From Burkholderiales bacterium (GTDB taxonomy: Bacteria > Pseudomonadota > Gammaproteobacteria > Burkholderiales > Burkholderiaceae_C): a stretch of DNA of 64,000 nt. Under the pieces are notes generated by a model. The model made no database searches, was not told where the DNA came from, and was given only the letters and a program-made list of their open reading frames with translations. Positions 33,265-41,044 of the stretch are shown here, piece by piece (the stretch's first letter is position 1; each line of letters opens with the position of its first letter). Location: contig JACRAY010000005.1 of assembly GCA_016213325.1 (NCBI GenBank), forward strand, positions 124,001 to 188,000. Direction: 5' to 3'. A program made the translations under genes and the position numbers.

Positions 33265-36200
33265 ATGGCCATTACAACCACCGAACAGACCGCCATCCTG
33301 GAACTCGTCGTGCTGATGTTCGACGCGGCACCGGGTGCGGTGTACCTGCCCGGCATCAACGCAACGTACGAGGGCAACGGCCATTCGCTCGCCGCGCTGG
33401 CCGACATGCTGGACAGCACCGGCGCTTACCTCTCGCTGCACCCGACCACTGAGTCGGCCGCTTCGTTCGCCGACTCGTTCCTCACGCCGCTGGGCCTGGA
33501 GAACGACGCCGCCGCACGCGCCTACATCGAGGGCCAGGTGCAGGCCGGCACGCCCAAGGGCACCATCGCGCTCGCTGCATACACCTACCTGCACAACCTG
33601 CCGGCCAACTTCCCGGCGCAGTACCAGGCCGCCAAGGCCATCATGGAGAACAAGGCCGACGTCGCCGCGCATTACTCGCTGGTGCTCGGCGGCACGGCGA
33701 CCGGCGTAGTCCCGTTGCAGCAGGTGGTGTCCATGGTCACCGCCGACCCCGCGAGCGTGGCCGCAGCCATCGACTGGCTCGACGACGCGCTCGCCACCGG
33801 CCCGGAATTGACGCTGGGCACCGACGTGATCAACGTGGCGGGCACGCAGGCCACCAACGTGAGCGGCACGCTGGACGGCAACGACGACGGCGGCACCGGC
33901 AGCGGCACCTTCGGCGCCAACGACATCGTGCACGGCAACGGCAACACCAACCTGAAGCTCACGATCAAGGAGTCGGGCGAGGCGCCGGTGGGCGAGCTGG
34001 CCAACATCGAAAGCGTGTTCATCAACGCCGAAGTGGCGGGTGGCGTCGAGTTCGACGCGTCCGAATGGACGGGTGTCGGCTCCATCGAGCTGAACGAAGG
34101 CGTCGACGGTACTGTCATCGGCATCGACAACCTCGCGCCCGGCACGGCCGTTGCGATCGAGTTCGTCACCGGCACCTTCGAGGTCGAGTATGACTACGAA
34201 GACGGTGCATCGCTGACGCTGGTGCAGCCCACCGACGGCGGGGCGGCCAGCTTCGTGCTGCGCGCCAACGGCGACGTGGTCGCGGACCTGGGCGATGGCG
34301 CCGAGGCTGCGCTGTCGATCGACGGCGAGCTGGGCAACGTGAGCGCGCAGGGCGGTGACGCCGTGCGCTTCGCCGTGTCGGTGGCACCGCAGGACGGCGG
34401 CCTCGCCATCGGCGACGTCGACGTCGAAGCCGGCGCCGACTCCACGGTGGAGATCGACGTGGCCGACGTGGCCGGCGACCTTTCGGTCGGCGACATCGAC
34501 ATGGCGGTCGACATGGGCACGCAGCTGCGCGCGGCCTTCGACGACGTCGGCGGCGACGCCGTCATCGGCAACGTGTTCATGCACGACCTGGGCGCGGCCC
34601 TGGTCACGCTGGAAGTCGGTTCGGTCGAAGGGGACCTGGTGGCCGGTGACATCCAGCTGTCGGCGGCCGCCGGCGGGGAAGCTGCGCTGCGCCTGGAGAA
34701 CCTGGGCGGTGCGGCCGATATCGGCGCAGTCACCGTGGCGCCGGGCGGCGGCACCGCATCGGCCACCATCACGGGCGCCGGGGGCGCCGGTGCCTTGGTG
34801 ATGGATTCCGTGCACGTGCAGGCCGGCGCGGGCGGCGACGACGCGACGCTTACCGTCGACGGTTTCGCTGCTGTGACCCTTGGTGCGGTCACCGTGGAAG
34901 GCAGCCACGGCGCCGCCGTCACGGCGACCGTCAGCGACATCTCGGGCAACGTGGTGCTGGGCGCCGTCACCGTGTCGGGCGGCGACGACTCGCCGCTGGC
35001 ACTGGAGGTCGAGAGCACCGGCGGCAACGTCACCACGGGCGTGGTCCAGCTGCTGGGTGGCGACGACGCGCAAGCCGACGTGTCCCTCACTGCCGGCGGT
35101 GCACTGGCCACCGGCAACGTTCACCTGCATGTGGGCGACACCGCGGTGGCGCAGGCCACGCTGGTGGCGGGCGGCGCCATCAATGCGGGCCAGCTCGTGC
35201 TGATGGGCGGCGAGGGACTGGTGGCCGATGCCAGCGTGCAGGCACAAGGCGGCGATACCGCCGGCACCTTCACGGCAGCCGGCGCCAGCGTGGTCGCGAG
35301 CCAGGACGCCGTGGTGGTGGTCGAGTTCCGCCAGTCGGTGGCCACCAGCGCCACCGACGCCGCGGCGAGTGCCGGCGACATGACGGTGAACGGTTTCACC
35401 GGCGAGCTCGGCGACAACGCCAACGTCACGCTCGTCGTCGAGCAGTCGGCCCAGGTGGCCTTCGCGGAATCCTTCGTCGACGGCGACCTGGTGGTGGGCG
35501 ACATCGGCATCTCGGCCAGCGCCACCACCGATGCCAGCCCGTCGGGCGGTTCCAACCTGACGGTCAGCATCGTGAAGAGCGCCGACGCGCCGGATGGCGC
35601 CGGTGGCGCCATGACGGTCGGTGACATCACGCTGGGTGCCGGCGACGATGCGGCGATCGACGTCGAAGTGAGCTACGACGCAGCCTTCGATTCGATCGGT
35701 CCGGTCAACGTCGGCCTGCTGGCCATCACGGTGGGCGAAAGCTCCACCGACGTGGTTGCCGCGCTGCGCGTGCGCAACGCGGGCGACATCGGCGACGTCG
35801 ACTTCGCCGGCGCCACGCTGGTGGTGGGCAACGACTCCAGCGTCACCGTCGACCTGCAACTGGACAAGAGGAGCGGCACCGGCAGCGTGGGCAACATCGC
35901 CTTCGGCAACTTCGACCTGGACGTCGGCGAGGACGCGGCGGTGGACATCGACGTCGACATGTTCGGCATGCACGACGCGTCGGGCATCGGCGACGTGAGC
36001 ATCGGCACCGTCGTTGCCACGGTGGCCGACGGCGGCAGTGCCGACCTGGCCGGCATGGGCGTGCCCGCTGCGGGCCTGGCCAGTGCCGGCAACGTGACGG
36101 TCGGCGCCGTCACCGCGACCATCGGCGAAGGCGCGAGTTTCGCTTTCGACCCGTCGATCGTGGTGGAAGGCAGCCTGGGCAACGTGTCGCTGGGCCTGGT

Positions 36201-37410
36201 GACCATCGTGGCGGGCGAGGGCGCCGCATTCGACGTGAACGAGCGCTTTGCCGGCAGCACAGTCGGCGAGTTGAGCTTCGAAGGCTGGGCGCTCGAGGCG
36301 GGTGCCAGCGCCACCGGCGAGCTGTCGATGCTGGCCAGCGGCACGCTGGACCTGGTCGACGTGGGCAACGTCTCGCTGCAGCTCGCGCAGTTTGCCGAGG
36401 TGGTCGCCGAGCTGCGCTTCGGCGGCGGCGAGTCAGTCGGCTCGGCCGACTTCGGCAACCTGCTGGTCGACGTGGAAGACGGCGCCGATGCCACCCTGCG
36501 CGTCGTGGTGGATGCCACCGACAGCGCGGGCGACATGACCGTGGGCGACGTCACGCTGGTCGTGCAGGACCTCGGTGTGGAGACCGTGACCGAGGACGAG
36601 GACGAGGTTGCGATTGCCGGCTCGCTGGAAGTCGACATCACGCACGACGGCGCCGACGACGAGACGCTGACCATCGGCGACATTTCGTTCGAGGTCCAGG
36701 GCACCGAAGCCGGCGACGAAGCCTGGATGTTCGTCCGCGGCAACGGCGACGTCGTCATCGGCGACATCATCGTCTCGGGCGCGGGCGACTTCGTGCTGGA
36801 CGGCGCGGCGCACAACGCCACCGGCACGGCCGACGAACCCAACACGTCGTTCCTGGCGATCCAGGCAGGCGGCGAGGTCACCATCGGCAACGTCGACTTC
36901 AGCGGTTACGAGAACGACGTCACGCTGGACCTCTCGTGGGTGGACCATGGCGCGGCCGTCATCACGGCGGGCGCCGGCGACGACATCGTGCGCGGCACCG
37001 TCGGCAACAACACACTGGTGGGCGGCCTCGGCCTCGACGACCTCGACATCTCGCAGGGCGGCGTCGACACCGTGCGGTTCAGCCTGGGCGACAGCGGCAA
37101 GACCGAGGCTACGCTGGACGACATCATCGGCTTCGTGGGCGGCGCCAACGGCGCCGGCGACAAGCTCGACTTCAACCTGCTCGCGGGCGCTGCCAACAAC
37201 TACGTCGAAGGCACGGGCGCGGCGTCGTACGCCACCTTCCTGCAGCACGCCAACACCGCGCTCAACAGCACGGTGACCTACTTTGCCGAGGTGGTCGCGG
37301 GCACCGTGCTGGTCGCGGTGAGCTACGGCTCGGGCGAGGCCGACCTGGTGGTGCGGCTGGTCGGTGTCGATTCGCTGGCAGCGCTGGCCTACCAGAACTT
37401 CGTGGCCTGA
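33265..37410 (+). CDS. Giant S-layer-like T1SS-secreted beta-repeat protein 3
   Basis: The 1381-aa protein has the same three-part plan as protein 1. The N-terminal domain is ILELVVLMFDAAPG with NKADVAAHYSLVLGG. About 1000 residues of acidic G-D-V/I repeats follow (for example VGDVTLVV, IGDVDFAG, VGNIAFGN). The C-terminal module contains GAGDDIVRGTVGNN, LDFNLLAGAANNYV, and ends in YQNFVA. Compared with protein 1 the repeats are richer in Ala and poorer in Asn/Tyr. GGGGGA lies 8 nt before the ATG. It begins a run of nine further close-packed genes ending with tolC, so it is probably co-transcribed with its exporter. Confidence 0.84.
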   Translation: MAITTTEQTAILELVVLMFDAAPGAVYLPGINATYEGNGHSLAALADMLDSTGAYLSLHPTTESAASFADSFLTPLGLENDAAARAYIEGQVQAGTPKGTIALAAYTYLHNLPANFPAQYQAAKAIMENKADVAAHYSLVLGGTATGVVPLQQVVSMVTADPASVAAAIDWLDDALATGPELTLGTDVINVAGTQATNVSGTLDGNDDGGTGSGTFGANDIVHGNGNTNLKLTIKESGEAPVGELANIESVFINAEVAGGVEFDASEWTGVGSIELNEGVDGTVIGIDNLAPGTAVAIEFVTGTFEVEYDYEDGASLTLVQPTDGGAASFVLRANGDVVADLGDGAEAALSIDGELGNVSAQGGDAVRFAVSVAPQDGGLAIGDVDVEAGADSTVEIDVADVAGDLSVGDIDMAVDMGTQLRAAFDDVGGDAVIGNVFMHDLGAALVTLEVGSVEGDLVAGDIQLSAAAGGEAALRLENLGGAADIGAVTVAPGGGTASATITGAGGAGALVMDSVHVQAGAGGDDATLTVDGFAAVTLGAVTVEGSHGAAVTATVSDISGNVVLGAVTVSGGDDSPLALEVESTGGNVTTGVVQLLGGDDAQADVSLTAGGALATGNVHLHVGDTAVAQATLVAGGAINAGQLVLMGGEGLVADASVQAQGGDTAGTFTAAGASVVASQDAVVVVEFRQSVATSATDAAASAGDMTVNGFTGELGDNANVTLVVEQSAQVAFAESFVDGDLVVGDIGISASATTDASPSGGSNLTVSIVKSADAPDGAGGAMTVGDITLGAGDDAAIDVEVSYDAAFDSIGPVNVGLLAITVGESSTDVVAALRVRNAGDIGDVDFAGATLVVGNDSSVTVDLQLDKRSGTGSVGNIAFGNFDLDVGEDAAVDIDVDMFGMHDASGIGDVSIGTVVATVADGGSADLAGMGVPAAGLASAGNVTVGAVTATIGEGASFAFDPSIVVEGSLGNVSLGLVTIVAGEGAAFDVNERFAGSTVGELSFEGWALEAGASATGELSMLASGTLDLVDVGNVSLQLAQFAEVVAELRFGGGESVGSADFGNLLVDVEDGADATLRVVVDATDSAGDMTVGDVTLVVQDLGVETVTEDEDEVAIAGSLEVDITHDGADDETLTIGDISFEVQGTEAGDEAWMFVRGNGDVVIGDIIVSGAGDFVLDGAAHNATGTADEPNTSFLAIQAGGEVTIGNVDFSGYENDVTLDLSWVDHGAAVITAGAGDDIVRGTVGNNTLVGGLGLDDLDISQGGVDTVRFSLGDSGKTEATLDDIIGFVGGANGAGDKLDFNLLAGAANNYVEGTGAASYATFLQHANTALNSTVTYFAEVVAGTVLVAVSYGSGEADLVVRLVGVDSLAALAYQNFVA

Positions 37411-37412
37411 CC

Positions 37413-37871
37413 ATGGGACTGCAAGCCAGGTACGACCCCAAGCAGGACCGCATGCTGCTCGCCCTGCAATACGGCGAAGGCGAGCGCCGCGTGTTCTGGC
37501 TCACCCGCCGCCTCTGGCTCGGGCTGATGCACGAACTGGTGGCCATGAAGATCGTGCCCACCGACGACAAGGCGGCGGCGCCGCCGCCCGCGAAGAAGCC
37601 GCAACCCCTGCCGCCGCAGCCCGACGCCCGCGACGTGCGCACGGTGCGCATCCGCAAACTCCCCGACAACGGGCTGCGCGTGGCCTTCGCCGCCGAAGGC
37701 GAGGAGCAGGACGTGACGCTGACGCTGCAGCGCGAGGGCGTGGGCAACTTCATGCGGCTGGTGGAGCAGCAGGCCGAGCGCGCCGGGTGGGACCCGCGCG
37801 CCGCGGTCGAGCGGCTGAAGGCGGGCGACGTCGCCAAGGGCGTGGTCCGCAAGGCCAAAGGCGACCAGTGA
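37413..37871 (+). CDS. Hypothetical protein in the T1SS operon
   Basis: I do not recognise the 152-aa protein. It has an N-terminal half of about 50 residues (QARYDPKQDRMLLALQYGEG, strongly amphipathic), a Pro/Ala/Lys linker (about 55-70), and a C-terminal half with predicted beta strands and a helix ending in basic residues. There is no signal peptide or TM segment, so it is probably cytoplasmic. It starts 2 nt after the stop of secreted protein 3 and overlaps the protease gene by 4 nt. This points to a role tied to the secreted protein, for example as a chaperone or assembly factor. Confidence 0.65.
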   Translation: MGLQARYDPKQDRMLLALQYGEGERRVFWLTRRLWLGLMHELVAMKIVPTDDKAAAPPPAKKPQPLPPQPDARDVRTVRIRKLPDNGLRVAFAAEGEEQDVTLTLQREGVGNFMRLVEQQAERAGWDPRAAVERLKAGDVAKGVVRKAKGDQ

Positions 37872-38458
37872 AGGCTGCGGTGCTGGCGCTGGCGCTGCTG
37901 GGGCTGCTGCCGGCCACGGCACTGCCGTCCGACCTGCCCGAACCCGCGGGCGTCGAGCGCCCTTCGCCCGGCACCTGGCCCGACCGCACCTACCGCTGGT
38001 ACTACAACCCGCAGAACCATCCGCGCTGGCTCAGCGAAAGCGAAGCGCGCGAATGGGTGCAGGAGGCCGCACGCCAGTGGGAGGTGTGCGGCGTGCGCAT
38101 GCAGTACATGGGCGAGACCGACCGCCGGCCGTTGCGCGCCGACCGCACCAACGTGGTCGGCTGGCGCACGGACCTGCCGCCGCGCACGCGCGGCCTGGCC
38201 GGCGGCCGCTCGGCCAACGGCAAGCTGCTGGAACGCGACGTCGCGTACAGCCCCGACCGGCCCGAGTTCCAGCGCTTCCCGCGCCTGCTGAAGAAGGTGC
38301 TGGTGCACGAGTTCGGCCATGCCATCGGCCTCACCCACCCGGCGAGCTGCGGTGACGTGATGACGCTGGCGGCCTCCTGCGCGCCCGTCCATCCGTCGCA
38401 GCTGCCGCTGTCGCCCACGCCGGGCGACCTGGCGCGCTGCAAGGCCCTGTACCCCTGA
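37868..38458 (+). CDS. Secreted matrixin-like zinc metalloprotease
   Basis: The 196-aa protein starts at GTG 37868 (GTGA overlap) with a Sec signal peptide (AAVLALALLGLLPATALP). It contains the metzincin zinc motif HEFGHAIGLTH (H147, E148, H151, H157), with MTLAASC shortly after as a possible Met-turn. Four Cys residues outside the leader suggest disulfides. It is predicted to be periplasmic or exported. In the secreted-protein operon it could process surface proteins. Confidence 0.82.
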   Translation: MKAAVLALALLGLLPATALPSDLPEPAGVERPSPGTWPDRTYRWYYNPQNHPRWLSESEAREWVQEAARQWEVCGVRMQYMGETDRRPLRADRTNVVGWRTDLPPRTRGLAGGRSANGKLLERDVAYSPDRPEFQRFPRLLKKVLVHEFGHAIGLTHPASCGDVMTLAASCAPVHPSQLPLSPTPGDLARCKALYP

Positions 38459-38463
38459 AGGCG

Positions 38464-39258
38464 ATGCGACTCGACGCCGCACAGCTCGCCACGCTCTGTG
38501 GCATCGCGCGCGCCGCGGGCAGCGAGATCATGGACGTGTACGCGCGCGACATCCAGCACTGGAGCAAGGACGACGAGTCGCCCTTGACCGAAGCAGACCT
38601 GCGCGCCGACGCGGTGATCCGCGAGTCGCTCACGCGCGAGTTTCCCCACGTGTACCTGCTGTCGGAAGAGTCGGCCACCACGCCGCCGCCGGGCGGTGCC
38701 GCCACTTTCTTCCTGGTGGATCCGCTGGACGGCACCAAGGAGTTCCTGAAGCGCAACGACGAGTTCACCGTCAACATCGCGCTCATCGACCAGGGCGAGG
38801 CGGTGGCCGGCGTGGTGTTCGCGCCGGCGCTGGGCGAGTTGTTCTACGGCGCGCGCGGCATCGGCGCCTTCAAGGCCGTGGGCGATGGCGGCGAGCCACG
38901 CTCGGTGCACGCGCCGCGCCTGGCCGAAGGCGTGCCGGTGCGCGTGATGGGCAGCCGCTCGCACGCAGCCGGTGAGCTCGCGCAGTGGCTGGAACGGCTG
39001 CAACGCCCGCACGAATTCGTGGCGGCTGGCAGCTCGCTCAAGTTCTGCCGCCTGGCCGAAGGCGCAGCCGATGCCTATCCGCGCCACGGCCCCACCAGCC
39101 AGTGGGACACCGCCGCGGCGCAAGCGGTGCTGGAAGCCGCCGGTGGCGCCGTGCGCGACCCGTCGGGCGCGACGCTGCGCTACGGGCTCGAGCGGCCCAT
39201 CCTCAACCCGCATTTCATGGCCGTGGCCGACCCGGGCTACGCCTACCCGGCCCTGTAG
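38464..39258 (+). CDS. cysQ: 3'(2'),5'-bisphosphate nucleotidase CysQ
   Basis: The 264-aa inositol-monophosphatase-fold protein carries SPLTEADLRAD, the metal site LLSEES, the signature FFLVDPLDGTKEF and the C-terminal SQWDTAAAQAVLEAAGG. All are diagnostic of CysQ/PAP phosphatases. It converts PAP to AMP, relieving product inhibition of sulfotransferases. Its place in the operon fits a need to clear PAP made by the sulfotransferase encoded at 27778. The ATG at 38464 lies 5 nt after the protease stop, with GAAGG in between. Confidence 0.92.
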   Translation: MRLDAAQLATLCGIARAAGSEIMDVYARDIQHWSKDDESPLTEADLRADAVIRESLTREFPHVYLLSEESATTPPPGGAATFFLVDPLDGTKEFLKRNDEFTVNIALIDQGEAVAGVVFAPALGELFYGARGIGAFKAVGDGGEPRSVHAPRLAEGVPVRVMGSRSHAAGELAQWLERLQRPHEFVAAGSSLKFCRLAEGAADAYPRHGPTSQWDTAAAQAVLEAAGGAVRDPSGATLRYGLERPILNPHFMAVADPGYAYPAL

Positions 39259-39260
39259 CC

Positions 39261-40397
39261 ATGGGGCGTCCGCTCAAACCCTTGCCCTGGGGCGAGCCGG
39301 CGCCGTGGTTCGTGACGCCTTCGCTGGCCAACCCCAACTACCACTTCAACACCGTGGCGGGCCGCCACGTGCTGCTGTTCTTCGCGGCCAGCCTGCGCCT
39401 GGCGCCGTCGGCCGCGCTGCTGCAGGAGCTGCTCGCCAACCGCGCGCTGTTCGACGACGTGCGCTGCAGCCTGTTCGTGGTGACGCTCGATGCCGAGGAC
39501 GTGGCGCAGGCACGCGTGCGGGACCACGTGCCGGGCGTGCGCGTGCTGTGCGACTACGACGCTTCGGTGAGCCGGCAGTTCGGCATCGCGGCGCCGCTGG
39601 AAGGCGGGCACCTCGACGTGCAGCCTTCGGCCGTGCTGCTCGACCCCACGCTGCGCGTGATGCAGTGGTGGTTCGCGGGCACGCCCAACGTCGACGTGGC
39701 GGCGCACATCACGGCCACGGTGGCCGCGCTGCCGCTGCCGCTGGCGGGCCCGGCGCAACTGCAGGCGCCGGTGATCGTGGTGCCGCGCGTGTTCGAGCCG
39801 GCGTTCTGCCGCGAGCTCATCGCGTACTACGAAAGCCGGGGCGGCGAAGACTCTGGCTACATGCGCAGGGACCCCGACGGCTTCCGCGGCGTCATCGACT
39901 ACGGCGTGAAGCGGCGCTCCGACTGCACCATCGAGGACGAGCGCCTGCGCAGGGGCGCCATGCTGCGCATCACGCGGCGGCTGAAGCCGCAGATCGAGCG
40001 CGCCTTCCGCTTCGAGCCCACGCGCATGGAGCGCTACCTGGTGGCCTGCTACGAGGCTGAGCCGGGCGGCTACTTCCGGCCGCACCGCGACAACGACGGC
40101 GGCGGCCACCGCCAGTTCGCGGTGACGCTGAACCTCAATGCCGAGGACTACGAGGGCGGCGACCTGTGCTTTCCCGAGTACGGGCAGCTCACCTACCGCG
40201 CGCCCACCGGCGGCGCCTGCGTCTTCTCGTGCATGCTGCTGCACGAAGCCCGCCCGGTCACGCGAGGCAAGCGCTATGCCTTCCTGCCCTTCCTGTACGA
40301 CGAAGCGGCTGCGGCCCGGCGCGAGGCCAACAACGCCCAGTACCCCGATCCGCGGCACCATTACAGCCGGCAGCCAGGGGGCGGAAACCCGGGCTGA
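39261..40397 (+). CDS. Redoxin-like / 2-oxoglutarate-Fe(II) oxygenase fusion
   Basis: The 378-aa protein has two parts. Residues 1-160 resemble a peroxiredoxin/thioredoxin fold (WFVTPSLANPNYHFN, GRHVLLFFAAS) but lack the catalytic Cys at the usual place. Residues about 170-350 are a prolyl-4-hydroxylase-type 2OG oxygenase, with iron ligands H275 and D277 (RPHRDND), distal H328 (LLHEARPV) and the 2OG-binding basic residue R338. It probably hydroxylates a protein or small molecule; within this operon a secreted protein is a natural candidate. It starts 2 nt after cysQ. Confidence 0.82.
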   Translation: MGRPLKPLPWGEPAPWFVTPSLANPNYHFNTVAGRHVLLFFAASLRLAPSAALLQELLANRALFDDVRCSLFVVTLDAEDVAQARVRDHVPGVRVLCDYDASVSRQFGIAAPLEGGHLDVQPSAVLLDPTLRVMQWWFAGTPNVDVAAHITATVAALPLPLAGPAQLQAPVIVVPRVFEPAFCRELIAYYESRGGEDSGYMRRDPDGFRGVIDYGVKRRSDCTIEDERLRRGAMLRITRRLKPQIERAFRFEPTRMERYLVACYEAEPGGYFRPHRDNDGGGHRQFAVTLNLNAEDYEGGDLCFPEYGQLTYRAPTGGACVFSCMLLHEARPVTRGKRYAFLPFLYDEAAAARREANNAQYPDPRHHYSRQPGGGNPG

Positions 40398-40401
40398 AAA
40401 G

Positions 40402-40437
40402 TTCATATAGGATTTGTGTAGAATGCTCCTATATGAA
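40402..40437. repeat. 11-bp inverted repeat overlapping the TnpB-like start codon
   Basis: TTCATATAGGA (40402-40412) and TCCTATATGAA (40427-40437) are exact reverse complements, separated by 14 bp in a local AT-rich island. The right arm contains the ATG of the next gene, and TAGAAT (40419-40424) could be a -10. It may be an operator, a translation-masking hairpin, or the relic of a transposon end. Confidence 0.75.
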
Positions 40438-41044
40438 AAACTCCTTGCGCCTCGTGCTGCAGGTCACGCCCGAGCAGGCCGCGCGGCTGGAGGCATTGCA
40501 GAAGGCCTTTGCCGAAGTCTGCAACGCCCTGGCCCCGATCGTGCGCGAGTCGCGCATCTGGAACCGCGTGACGCTGCACCACATGGCCTACAAGAGCCTG
40601 CGCGAGCAGTTCCCCGCGGTCGGCTCGCAGATGATCTGCAACGCCATCTACTCGGTGTCGCGCACCGCGCGCGCCGTGTTCCAGGACGCCGCCAGCCCCT
40701 TCAACCTGCAGAAGCTGCAGGGCCAGCCGCTGCCCTTGCTGCGCTTTTCGGACAACAGCCCGGTGTACTTCGACCGGCACACGCTGAGCCTGCGAGGCGA
40801 CCAGCTGTCGCTGTACACGCTGGACGGCCGCATGCGTTTTCGCGTGAGCGCCGGCGCGCTGTCGCAGGCCGGCTTCCACGAGCGCAAGCTGTCCGAAGTG
40901 GTCATGTCGAGGCGCGCCGACGGCCAGTACGAGCTGGCTTTCCGCTTTGCCGAAGGCGATGAGACCGAAGCCCCGCCGCCGCGCGTGAAGTTGCGCACGC
41001 GCCGCCCCATCCCCGAATACGTGCAACTGGAGCAGGGTGCATGA
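40433..41044 (+). CDS. TnpB N-terminal-domain-like protein lacking the RuvC nuclease
   Basis: The 203-aa protein resembles the N-terminal half of an IS200/IS605-family TnpB/OrfB. The opening VTPEQAARLEAL is followed by helices with NALAPIV and VTLHHMAYKSLREQF. Then come a SQMICNAIYSVSRTA helix, a YFDRHTLSLRGDQLSLYTLDGR beta segment and a SRRADGQYELAFRF strand, in the same order as in TnpB. It stops where the RuvC domain would begin, and no RuvC acidic residues or zinc ribbon follow. It may be a domesticated RNA- or DNA-binding remnant. The stop overlaps the T1SS ABC gene in ATGA, so the two are coupled. Confidence 0.65.
   Translation: MKNSLRLVLQVTPEQAARLEALQKAFAEVCNALAPIVRESRIWNRVTLHHMAYKSLREQFPAVGSQMICNAIYSVSRTARAVFQDAASPFNLQKLQGQPLPLLRFSDNSPVYFDRHTLSLRGDQLSLYTLDGRMRFRVSAGALSQAGFHERKLSEVVMSRRADGQYELAFRFAEGDETEAPPPRVKLRTRRPIPEYVQLEQGA

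Noticed and set aside
31465..35973. A 1502-codon antisense open frame across secreted proteins 2 and 3
   Set aside because: It spans two real genes and their terminator and has the same shadow composition. It is not a plausible protein.
22685..37410. Repeat arrays that might suggest CRISPR or tandem DNA repeats
   Set aside because: The repeats are protein-level and degenerate, vary in unit length and continue the reading frame. There are no fixed spacers and no cas genes.
40433..41044. A complete, active IS200/IS605 insertion sequence
   Set aside because: There is no RuvC domain, no TnpA gene and no clear element ends besides the short inverted repeat, and the gene is embedded in an operon.
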